A stretch of DNA of 13,297 nucleotides from the NCBI GenBank assembly GCA_036939755.1, contig JALLAZ010000907.1, positions 1 to 13,297 on the forward strand. The letters run 5' to 3'. Each line of letters starts with the position of its first letter. Positions within the stretch are counted from its first letter, which is position 1. Below, piece after piece: positions 6,313 through 13,297 of this stretch. This DNA is from Stephanodiscus triporus. Its lineage: Eukaryota > Bacillariophyta > Thalassiosirophyceae > Thalassiosirales > Thalassiosiraceae. Below the pieces are notes generated by a model. It worked only from the letters and a program-made list of their open reading frames with translations. It was not told the DNA's origin and did not search any database. The translations under genes and the position numbers were made by a program.

Positions 6313-9161
6313 CGACGAGGGGGGGTCGGGCGTCGTCCGGCCATCATGGTGGTAGTCGTAGTCGTCGTCTACTCACTCTCACCCCCCGCGGCGGCGGTCG
6401 TCCCTTAGTTGCGCCGACCGCGTGCCCTTCCTCTCCCAAGTCGACACCTCCCGACGATGGCGACGACGATGGAGCCTATGACGACGACGACTCGGCGACA
6501 AAAATCCACGACGCGATTATCGTGGGCGGAGGTCCGTCCGGTCTACTGTTGTCGATCCTCCTATCGAATTACGGCGTGTCGTCCCACCTGTTATTCGATC
6601 GTCGATCGAAGTACGAGGTGACGTCGCATCCGCAGGCGCATTACCTCAACGTACGGAGCATGGAAATACTGAAGTCGGAGGTACCGGACGTGTATCGCGA
6701 CGTCGTGGACGGCATGCCGGACGTCGGGGATTGGGAGGCATTTCACTTCGGGGGGTGCGTCGTCGAAACGACGACGCGACGACGACGTCGACGTCATCGG
6801 CGAAGGAACGACGACTACGACGACGACGACATCGACATCGACGACGGCGGCGGCCCGGGCATCGTCGGCGGGAGGAGGATGGGGAGGGTCCTGCATCCGG
6901 TGAGGGGACCGACGAAGGCCGGACGGAGGGGGGACGCCGTCCTCGCGTCGTCGTCGTCGCGGGAGGAGGAGGAGCGGGCGACGACGACGACGACGGCGGC
7001 GGCCTCGGGGGGCGGCGGCCTCGCGGCGGCGGACCGCGACGGGGAGGACGACGCGAGCGCGTGCCGTCCCGCGCACATCGCACAGAACAAGTTCGTGTCG
7101 CTCCTGATGCGGGAGGCGAGTCGCAGTCGTCGCGGTAGTCGTCGTCGTCGTCGCGTCGACGATCGAAACTGCGAGGTCGTCGTCGTCTCGGACGACGACG
7201 ACGACGACGACGACGACAATCATGACGACCGAGGAGGAATGTGCGATCACCTCCGATACGGGGAGGGGGTGATCGGCATATCGGAAGAACGAGCGACTTC
7301 GTCGTCGTCGTCGACGTCTTCGCGTCATCCGCCGATGCCGTCGACAATCGCCGTCCGTACCGCGTGCGGCCGGACGTATCGAACGAGATACCTCCTCGCC
7401 GCGGACGGCGCTCGCTCGTCGATACGGGAGGCCTGCGGCATACCGATGCTGGGGGACGAACGCGTGCAGGATCTGATAAACGTGCACTTTCGCACGAACG
7501 GCGCGCTGTCGAGGTTCCTAATGCGACGTCGACGCGACGGCTTGTTTTCGGACGATCGCGCGATGCTGCACTTCGTGTACAATCCGGGTCTCGTCGGGGT
7601 CTTCGTTTGCCACGACGGCAACGAGGGCGAGTGGGTGTTGCAAATACCCTTCTTCCCGCCGTTTCAGACGACGGAGGATAACTTCGACGAGGGGAAAGTG
7701 AGGGACATGATCTGGACCGGCCTACTGGGCGCCGTTCCTCGTCGGGAGAGAACAGAGGTGGACGAGGACGAGGACGATTTCGACTTCGAGGTGCTGTCTG
7801 TACGTCCCTGGACGATGTCGTGCCTTGTTGCCGAGCGTTACCTCGCGGGATCGTCGGGGAACGTGGCTCTCGTCGGGGACGCGGCGCACGCGTTCCCGCC
7901 GGCCGGGGGGTTCGGGATGAATACCGGCCTGCAGGATGCCCATAATGTCGCGTGGAGGATCGCGTTGTCTCTGAGGTCCTCGCCATCGACCTCGAACTCG
8001 ACCTCGACCTCGACCTCGAAGAACGACGACGACGACATCGTCAAGGGGGAGGGGAGCGCGATCTTTGGTGACGAGTACCGTGATCTAGGATCGATGACGT
8101 CCGCGTCGTCACTCGCTGGCGTGATGCCGCTCGCCAAATACGAGGAGGAGAGGAGGCCAATCGCCACCCAAAATGCCGCGCTAAGCTTGCGAAATTACAA
8201 ACGGACGCTTCGCATCGCCGAGGCTTGCTACCTCGACGCCCGACATCCGCGACTGCTGATTTCGCTATTGAGTTCGCCGCCCGCGAACCTGCTGCCGATG
8301 GGAGCGAGGCGGGAAGCGTTCCACAATCTGGTACGCGCGGCCATGAGCCCACTGGGCGGGCTGATTTCTGCCGAAACTGGGGGTCCTTCATCCTTCCACG
8401 CGGACCGCATAGAAACGAACGTGCGAAGGATATTGGAAAGCGGAGGATCGCTGCCGCTGGTATTCCCCAGGTACGAATTGGGTTTCTCCTACGGTCAAAG
8501 GAATGACTCAGTTGATAGAAATTTTGCCAATGACGAGGACGAGTTTGACGATGCTGCTGGTTACGCACCCAGGCTGAAGGTGGGTCATAGAATGCCCCAC
8601 GTATTGGTAGAAGCGGCGACACCCTCCGACGGCGGCAAGAACGGCTGGGACGCTGTGAAAACTCGCCAAAATTTGGAGTGTAACTCGCTTTTCAGCCTCA
8701 CTGACATTTCGTCCGAAATGCGACGAGTCAACTCCTCGCCATGTCCTCTGTTTACCATCCTAGCTGTTGGACCGGCATTTGCCACTTCTATTTCTCATGC
8801 CGATGAGATTGTATGCCTCATTGCGAAAAGATGGAATGTGCCAATTATTCTCGTTCAAGTACTTCCTCGAAAACTTGACGATGTCGAGTTTTCTAATGTG
8901 GTCTCTATCATTGACATACAGCGAGGGCTTTCCAAGTTATTACGCCGCGAGAAAGTGTTGTCTAGCGACGTGGATGATCTCAGTAGCAGAGACAGCGAAC
9001 ATTTCGAGACAGTGAATGCCTTGATTATGGTTCGTCCGGATGGGCATATTGCAAACGTGGCGTGGATTAATGAAAGAGAGAGTCGTGAGACTACGTTGGG
9101 GCAGATCCAGCGAGAAATCGAGCAAGGATTAGAAAATGCTTTGGGCATGAGGGCTTGTTGA
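6261..9161 (+). CDS. FAD-dependent aromatic hydroxylase-like monooxygenase (PheA/TfdB type)
   Basis: Uninterrupted 966-codon frame. Residues 1-60 are Arg/Ser-rich without acids, an organelle (probably mitochondrial) presequence. Residues 84-115 hold the Rossmann FAD motif, IIVGGGPSGLLLS with the acidic strand end LFD. Residues 379-391 (AADGARSSIREACG) are the DG motif. Residues 536-570 hold GDAAHAFPPAGGFGMNTGLQDAHNVAW split over the ribityl-binding GD block. This is the FAD_binding_3 group, which uses NAD(P)H and O2 to hydroxylate phenolic or related substrates. Residues about 775-966 resemble the thioredoxin-like C-terminal domain of phenol hydroxylases, with LIMVRPDGHIANVAW near 921-935. 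Between the two FAD blocks, residues about 170-355 are a low-complexity Arg/Asp/Ser/Thr insert, so the protein is some 300-400 residues longer than typical relatives. The start is the first ATG in this frame; the ATG at 6235 is out of frame. Substrate unknown; UbiH/Coq6-type roles are less likely because of the C-terminal domain. Confidence 0.88.
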   Translation: MASRRFLLSPWWSTAVLTTRGGRASSGHHGGSRSRRLLTLTPRGGGRPLVAPTACPSSPKSTPPDDGDDDGAYDDDDSATKIHDAIIVGGGPSGLLLSILLSNYGVSSHLLFDRRSKYEVTSHPQAHYLNVRSMEILKSEVPDVYRDVVDGMPDVGDWEAFHFGGCVVETTTRRRRRRHRRRNDDYDDDDIDIDDGGGPGIVGGRRMGRVLHPVRGPTKAGRRGDAVLASSSSREEEERATTTTTAAASGGGGLAAADRDGEDDASACRPAHIAQNKFVSLLMREASRSRRGSRRRRRVDDRNCEVVVVSDDDDDDDDDNHDDRGGMCDHLRYGEGVIGISEERATSSSSSTSSRHPPMPSTIAVRTACGRTYRTRYLLAADGARSSIREACGIPMLGDERVQDLINVHFRTNGALSRFLMRRRRDGLFSDDRAMLHFVYNPGLVGVFVCHDGNEGEWVLQIPFFPPFQTTEDNFDEGKVRDMIWTGLLGAVPRRERTEVDEDEDDFDFEVLSVRPWTMSCLVAERYLAGSSGNVALVGDAAHAFPPAGGFGMNTGLQDAHNVAWRIALSLRSSPSTSNSTSTSTSKNDDDDIVKGEGSAIFGDEYRDLGSMTSASSLAGVMPLAKYEEERRPIATQNAALSLRNYKRTLRIAEACYLDARHPRLLISLLSSPPANLLPMGARREAFHNLVRAAMSPLGGLISAETGGPSSFHADRIETNVRRILESGGSLPLVFPRYELGFSYGQRNDSVDRNFANDEDEFDDAAGYAPRLKVGHRMPHVLVEAATPSDGGKNGWDAVKTRQNLECNSLFSLTDISSEMRRVNSSPCPLFTILAVGPAFATSISHADEIVCLIAKRWNVPIILVQVLPRKLDDVEFSNVVSIIDIQRGLSKLLRREKVLSSDVDDLSSRDSEHFETVNALIMVRPDGHIANVAWINERESRETTLGQIQREIEQGLENALGMRAC
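7191..7217 (+). repeat. (GAC)9 microsatellite inside the monooxygenase gene
   Basis: Nine perfect GAC units encode Asp311-Asp319. It is the purest of several GAC/CGT/GTC trinucleotide tracts between about 6775 and 7310 that make up the insert in the FAD domain. Perfect units suggest recent or ongoing slippage. Confidence 0.9.
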
Positions 9162-9420
9162 TTATTTGAGATTGTCAAAGGTTGAGTCGTTTGTGGAGCT
9201 CCAACTAGGTTTCCATATCAATGTCCGTAAAGGAATTTGATGGATTTGGCTGACAACAACTGAGGTAGCTCTGAGCGGGTCCCCCCCTTTATCCATCCCG
9301 GGGAGCGCTGATTCCACTCAAAAATCGATGATTGGTCGGGCATATTGCTTCCCCATTCATTTGGGACCGTAAATGATAACATTAAATCAAACAAATAGTA
9401 CGGTATTGCCCTACTAGAGG
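9162..9420. other. Non-coding region downstream of the monooxygenase gene
   Basis: No frame here is supported as a gene. It presumably contains the 3' UTR and end of the monooxygenase transcript. I see no canonical AATAAA near the stop at 9159-9161. A C7 run at 9281-9288 and a CCCGGGG near 9298 begin the sequence style seen in the tandem repeat that follows. Confidence 0.4.
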
Positions 9421-9607
9421 TTCCCCCCAATTAATTGGGTGTTAATTGCGGTCATATGGGGGGATCTCAACGGACAGATCATTCATGGATAGGTTTGGGA
9501 TTGGGTTCTATTCCCCCCTAATTTGTAGGGTGTCCTCAATTGAGTTGAAATAAGGGGATCCCAATCAGAAAGTTCACTCATGGATAGGCACTTGGGTTGG
9601 GTCCTAG
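9421..9607. repeat. Degenerate ~90-nt tandem duplication
   Basis: Unit A (9421-9510) and unit B (9511-about 9607) both start TTCCCCCC, then AATT-rich sequence with GGGTGT, then GGGGATC, then a T/ATTCACTCATGGATAGG-like block, then TTGGGTTGGGT. The two units share order and spacing with scattered mismatches. No coding frame spans them. They may be remnants of a repeat element or a satellite-like spacer. Confidence 0.55.
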
Positions 9608-10540
9608 TGCTTGAGTTCTGAAGGCAATACCACACAAGTGATGAAGTGATAGTGCAACTATTCATTTCAAGAGGGAAAGGAGGATAGTTTTGATGCATAG
9701 GATAGATTTTGTGCGAGGTGCATATCAAGGGGTCAAGTAGATAACTGATAAAATTCTTTATCAAAATCTCTTGGTGGACATAGTATGCCACACTTCTTCC
9801 TTTGAGGTCAAACATGTAAAAGACTCCTCAGCATTTCCTGTGTTGTTCAATGCTTTAAAGCCCAACAAAGTGCGCAGGTATTGCTGCTCCCCCCCCTGAT
9901 TCTCCCAATATGGCACGGATATCACTGGAATCTCGTCTAAAGTATTCACTTGCCTGTGTTTCAGAAGTGTACCCCCGTTTGGCTTACTTCCAACAAAATG
10001 GGATGGTCCGTCCACTTCAATGCCTACTTTCTTACCATGCATCTCCACGAGTGCATCCAAGCGATATCCACTTTTGGCAAGGACTTCTTCTTCTGGATGT
10101 AGGCCAATAGACAACAGCTCAGATAGGACATCATCTTGAAGCTTTGATGGCGAAGGCGGAAGGGATGTAGGAAGCCTAATGTTAGACTTGAGCTCCTCTT
10201 GCCACAACTGCCACTGATGAAGCTGATAAAGTTCCTTCATACCTAAATCATGTTCCTTCTCAAGACAAACACTGACAAGTCAGCATTGAATAGTGATGGA
10301 ATGGACACGTTGGCTACAGCATTAGCCCATCCAATGTTTGCAATTCCTTAGCTTTTGCATTTGTCCAAGATTGATTTAGCAGTTGGAGCAAATGATGAAA
10401 ACAACAGTTTATCCGCTTGCCCGTTGGTGGCATACACCCAAAGAATATTGGCAACTGCTTGAGAATTGAACTCATTGCACCTTTTGATTGCAACATCTCA
10501 CCAGTAGCCGCAGAAAAATTAGCGGTGAGAACAATGGACA

Positions 10541-11044
10541 ACTCATGGTGCCTGCATTCTCTGAGTATCAGCTGAGTGTGAAAAGAAATTTGGGGTTAGT
10601 ATCTTAAAAGCAAATAATTGGTCTGTCTGTCTGAGAAATTTTCCAGAAATTCTCACACACATGACAGCCACACATTCATAGTGCCAAAAGTTCTTTTCCT
10701 GCATGCGGGAGCACCATTTAAGCTTTAAATTTGAACTTGCCCCCTCGATTGTGAGGAGTCAAATTGCTCATTGTTTTTCTTGGGTTGTCGAACACAATCA
10801 ACAACCCATCGCCTTGCATCATCATCAAGGCTAATTTTTTTCACCCACCCACCACTCTCGAAGGTTTGGCCTACAGCCTGAACTTGTTGGGAGTCGAAAA
10901 CCTGCATTTTCAGACCCCACATAGCTTGATAAACCAGAGATTAAAAAGTCCACTTTGAGTGCAAACTGGACTATATTCTTCTTGTTTTTATGCTTAGTTA
11001 TGTAGTTTTATCTTTGTCCACCTTGTCTTATATGACAGCGTATT
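10541..11044. other. Unassigned stretch inside the RAP pseudogene
   Basis: Lies between the last readable helical repeat and the FNSQAVANILW block. A minus frame at 10922-10725 (65 codons, beginning MWGLKMQVFDSQQVQAVG) has coding-like composition but no recognised family. The stretch also holds the hairpin at 10781-10808. A former intron, an inserted element or decayed coding sequence are all possible. Confidence 0.35.
10781..10808. repeat. Perfect 8-bp hairpin
   Basis: TGGGTTGT at 10781-10788 pairs perfectly with ACAACCCA at 10801-10808 around a 12-nt loop. It sits in the unassigned stretch of the RAP pseudogene and could mark an inserted element or be chance. Confidence 0.5.
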
Positions 11045-11163
11045 CTATGCGTTGCATTTCAGGCGCAATGAGTTTTTCCCCAACAGGGAAAATACGAACT
11101 CTTTGAAGAGAGTTGGGTGTGCTTTGCCTGCAGTTGCATACACCCATAATATGTTGGAAATAT

Positions 11164-11760
11164 CCTGTGGCTTGAATCTATTCATGTTGTCTAGTGCGAC
11201 GATACGATCAGCAAGCTTCATCAAAAGTTGTTTGTGTGACTCGCCAGCAGTTGCATATACCCATACAATGTTGGATAGAGCCTGTGACTTGAATCCATTG
11301 AAATAGTCCTGTGCAACAATATGATTTGCAAGCTTCACAAAAATTTGTGGGTGCGATTTTCCTGCTCTTGCATATGCCCATAATATGTTAGGCGGCTTGA
11401 ACCCACTCAAGTCATCCATAACAATTATATGATTGGCAAACTTCACAAAAAGCCATGGGTATGATACGCCTGCAGTTGTATACCCCCAAATGATGATGGA
11501 TAGAGCCTGTGGCATGAACCAACTCAAGAGTATTTAAGTGTGACGATATGACCAGCGAGTTTCTTGAAAAGCCGTGGGTGTGACTTGCCAGCATTGGCAT
11601 ATGCAATGTAATGTTGGATAGAGCTTGTGGCCGGAAATCTGTCAAGCTTTCCAGGTCAACAATATGATCGGTGAATTTTTTAAAAAGCTGTGGGTGCGAC
11701 TCGCCAGCTGTTGCATACGCCCATGAGATGTTGAAAAAAATTGTGGATTGAAACCTCTCA
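11164..11760 (-). repeat. Tandem array of ~111-117-nt coding repeats
   Basis: Unit starts, marked by TGTGGCTTGAATC-like sequence on the plus strand, fall at about 11164, 11281, 11393, 11507, 11624 and 11741. Each unit encodes one helical repeat of about 37-39 residues on the minus strand. Similarity at DNA level is still obvious (GTTGCATATGCCCA-like and AAGCTTCACAAAAA-like blocks recur), so the array expanded or was homogenised not long before the gene decayed. Confidence 0.75.
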
Positions 11761-12211
11761 AGTTATCCAGAGCAAAATTGAGTCGCCCGCCGCCTTGAAA
11801 AGTGCCAAGTTTGATGCTCCCACATTTGCGTAAGCCCAAAGCATATTTGAGAGGCCTTGAGAATTGAAATGTCGCAGCTTGGAAACGGCTTTGAGAGCAA
11901 GGACGTCAAAAGAATGCATGCCCCCCCTCGATCTTAGGAAATCAAATTTGATAGGGATCTGGCATCAAACTCAGGGAGGACTGGTATAGAAGACAATGCA
12001 ATTTTGTTGAATATGAATAGTTTGCATTCTGAGTTCTCCGACAAGAAAATCATGTAGAATTTGATGCAGACTGCAGGTAGAATGCTTCTTTCCAAGAAAG
12101 TGACCAACTAGCTTTACGATTTTAGCCATGCCGAGGGCAGTTATTGCGATGTCTCTACGGGGTTTCTTAAAATGGTCCCATTCGGTACCCTGTACCCAAG
12201 ACGTAGCAATA

Positions 12212-12307
12212 GCCCCAAAACAGTGACATTGGCGTGTAAGTTGGATCTTGGACAGCTCGGAACCATCATCCATGTCATTTCACCCACTCAGAACTCTCAT
12301 TCCACCC
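12212..12307. repeat. Direct repeat, copy 1 (96 nt)
   Basis: Matches 12398-12493 without gaps, with 8 mismatches in 96 positions by eye. Starts GCCCCAAAACAGTGA and ends CTCATTCCACCC. Its left edge lies where the readable N-terminal part of the RAP pseudogene (on the minus strand) loses family resemblance, so it may be the border of the retroelement rather than part of that gene. Confidence 0.85.
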
Positions 12308-12324
12308 ATATGGGATATTACTGA

Positions 12325-13297
12325 TGTCATACATGTTGGCTAAATGCTGTGGAACGACTCTCGGACACCTTGTCGTGGCTATACCCCACCACCTCCGGCC
12401 CCAAAACAGTGAAATCGGCATGTAAGTTGGATCTTGGTCGGCTCCAAACCATCATCCATGTCATTTCATCCACTCAGAACTCTCATTCCACCCCATGGAA
12501 GAATGTACAAAACTACGTGTACCAGCTACCAATCACATACATCTTCAAGTTTAATACAAAACACAAGGGCTGTCATAATCTACTCAGCCCTTACACTCTC
12601 TTTCCAAGGCCAATCCCTTCTCTTTTACACCTTGGTCTGAAATTTATTGTCCAATCACCAAGGCCAACATCTTATCTAACTGAATCCTTCGCACGATTTA
12701 CACAAGACGTGAGGAGGATATCAACCTTCCGGTGTGCACCACCCCGAGAAGAGGGCTCGTACATCCCTGAACTCTACACCAAGAGCGACTGGGAAGCCGA
12801 CCCATCTGACATTCCTGAAGTTGAGGCTGCAATCAAAGCCTTCACTACAGCAGTCACCCGAGAGCAGCGTCGCTACAACCAAACGAAACTGCCTAACCTA
12901 TTTCCACACCACTGGAATATCATACAGTTCCTGAAGAACAATGATGACTACATCGTCGTTGAAGCTGACAAGAACTTAGGAGGTTGCATCCTAAGCCGTG
13001 ACGACTACATCGCACGTGCCTTTTTGGACCATCTGGGGAACACAAACGTCTACCGATGCATTTCCCAATTCGAAGCCTATGACCGCCAGAGAAAGCTTGC
13101 CAACAAGCTGGAATCACTCCTTCAGGAGTGGGATGATGAAAAACTCATCTCCCTGGCGGAATGGTGGTATCTTCGAACCTCCATCGACAAGTACAGGGAT
13201 AAGCCAACACGCTTTCGACTAACCATCAAAGTGCACAAAAAACCCTGGAAAACTCGACCAATAGTATGCTGCGCCGGCACTATGCTTAACGGCTTCA
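12325..13297 (+). CDS. Partial retrotransposon reverse transcriptase, N-terminal and finger region
   Basis: Frame 1 is open from the TGA at 12322-12324 to the window end, 973 nt, with no in-frame ATG until 13279. Family-like sequence starts about 12495 and includes LHLGLKFI (about 12619-12642), DKNLGG (12967-12984), RDDYI, and near the end IKVHKKPW.TRPIV (13225-13266), the conserved finger-domain segment of many non-LTR and Penelope-like reverse transcriptases. The catalytic YxDD motif would lie beyond the window. Diatom genomes are rich in such elements. The lack of a start codon, and the direct repeats before it, suggest a 5'-truncated copy, a start by splicing or frameshift, or a missing first ORF. 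It is intact where seen, so it is younger than the left-flank relics. Exact clade not determined. Confidence 0.65.
12398..12493. repeat. Direct repeat, copy 2 (96 nt)
   Basis: Second copy, offset exactly 186 nt from the first, so the layout is one and a half tandem units of 186 nt with a 90-nt single-copy spacer (12308-12397). It leads directly into the reverse-transcriptase-like coding sequence. Tandem 5' units occur in several retroelement groups; here that reading is inference. Confidence 0.85.

Larger units (their letters stand above)
9761..12273 (-). pseudogene. Decayed repeat-plus-RAP-domain organelle RNA-binding protein gene
   Basis: Read on the minus strand, the pieces line up in the order of an OPR/FASTK-like RAP protein, a family that binds and processes organelle RNAs. 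N-terminal part at 12273-11971 (AITALGMAKIVKLVG). Helical repeats of about 39 residues run from about 11870 to 11045 (F.PQALSNI.WAYATAG.SHP.LF.K.A..IV). A further block at about 10495-10280 reads FNSQAVANILWVYATNG, stop, GIANIGWANAVANVS. The C-terminal RAP domain lies at 10240-9761, with SGYRLDALVE, GKKVGIEVDGPSHF, LKHRQV and IPVISVPYWE. Frame changes occur near 11990, 11750, 11600, 11530 and 10260, with in-frame stops near 11930 and 10350. The 10541-11044 stretch contributes no recognised part and may hold an intron or insertion. Clearly not expressible as one protein; the RAP part alone is open (159 codons from an ATG at 10240). Confidence 0.75.

Noticed and set aside
6591..7487. 298-codon antisense frame opposite the monooxygenase
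   Set aside because: Same compositional cause; Arg/Val/Asp repeats without any recognisable motif.
6646..7986. 446-codon antisense open frame opposite the monooxygenase
   Set aside because: It arises from the GAC/CGT/TCG trinucleotide composition, which lacks stops on both strands. Its translation is Arg/Pro/Ser noise with no domain, while the plus strand carries clear FAD motifs.
9483..9815. 110-codon minus frame next to the RAP segment
   Set aside because: Overlaps the RAP frame's end in another frame and crosses the 90-nt tandem repeat; no family resemblance.
11164..11760. CRISPR-like regular repeat spacing
   Set aside because: Units are about 111-117 nt, similar over their whole length, and encode helical protein repeats; there are no unique spacers.
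12434..12640. 68-codon plus frame with ATG
   Set aside because: Out of frame with the reverse-transcriptase-like frame, which has the family motifs; this one has none.

Overview
The window looks like nuclear DNA of a eukaryotic microalga, most likely a diatom. This rests on two spliceosomal introns with GTGAGT donors, long Asp/Arg/Ser low-complexity inserts in otherwise conserved proteins, organelle-type N-terminal presequences, an octotricopeptide-like repeat plus RAP-domain relic, and decayed transposon fragments of kinds I associate with diatom genomes. The lineage is an inference from reading alone. I see no prokaryotic operon structure, CRISPR array, rRNA or convincing tRNA.

Left flank (1-2977, moderate to low GC): a graveyard of mobile-element pieces. 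A decayed hAT-like transposase (about 62-1260) has one frameshift and several stops. It abuts a fragment with a helix-turn-helix domain from another transposon-type protein (1261-1638). After an AT-rich non-coding stretch with a hairpin comes a broken open frame of unknown family (2044-2517) and a short unassigned frame (2713-2955).

Core (2978-9161, strongly GC-rich in its middle): two apparently intact genes transcribed head to head from a 404-bp shared upstream region. The minus-strand gene (2978-5856, three exons, 800 aa) encodes a divergent aldehyde dehydrogenase-superfamily protein closest in motif to pyrroline-5-carboxylate dehydrogenases. It keeps the active-site cysteine region but lacks the usual Glu and Lys. 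The plus-strand gene (6261-9161, no intron, 966 aa) encodes a PheA/TfdB-type FAD-dependent aromatic hydroxylase-like monooxygenase with a C-terminal thioredoxin-like domain. Its FAD domain is split by a large low-complexity insert. Both N-termini are Arg/Ser-rich, so both products may go to the mitochondrion, and one promoter region may drive both.

Right flank (9162-13297, lower GC): a 90-nt tandem repeat, then a decayed minus-strand gene (about 9761-12273) for an organelle RNA-binding protein with ~39-residue helical repeats and a C-terminal RAP domain, broken by several frameshifts and stops. Next comes a 186-nt tandem duplication leading into an ATG-less open frame (12325-13297) encoding the N-terminal and finger part of a retrotransposon reverse transcriptase, which runs off the window.

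I did not find a clear new multi-gene system. The most interesting items are the active-site-altered ALDH-like protein with its long C-terminal extension, its divergent pairing with the monooxygenase, and the GC-rich domain around that promoter.
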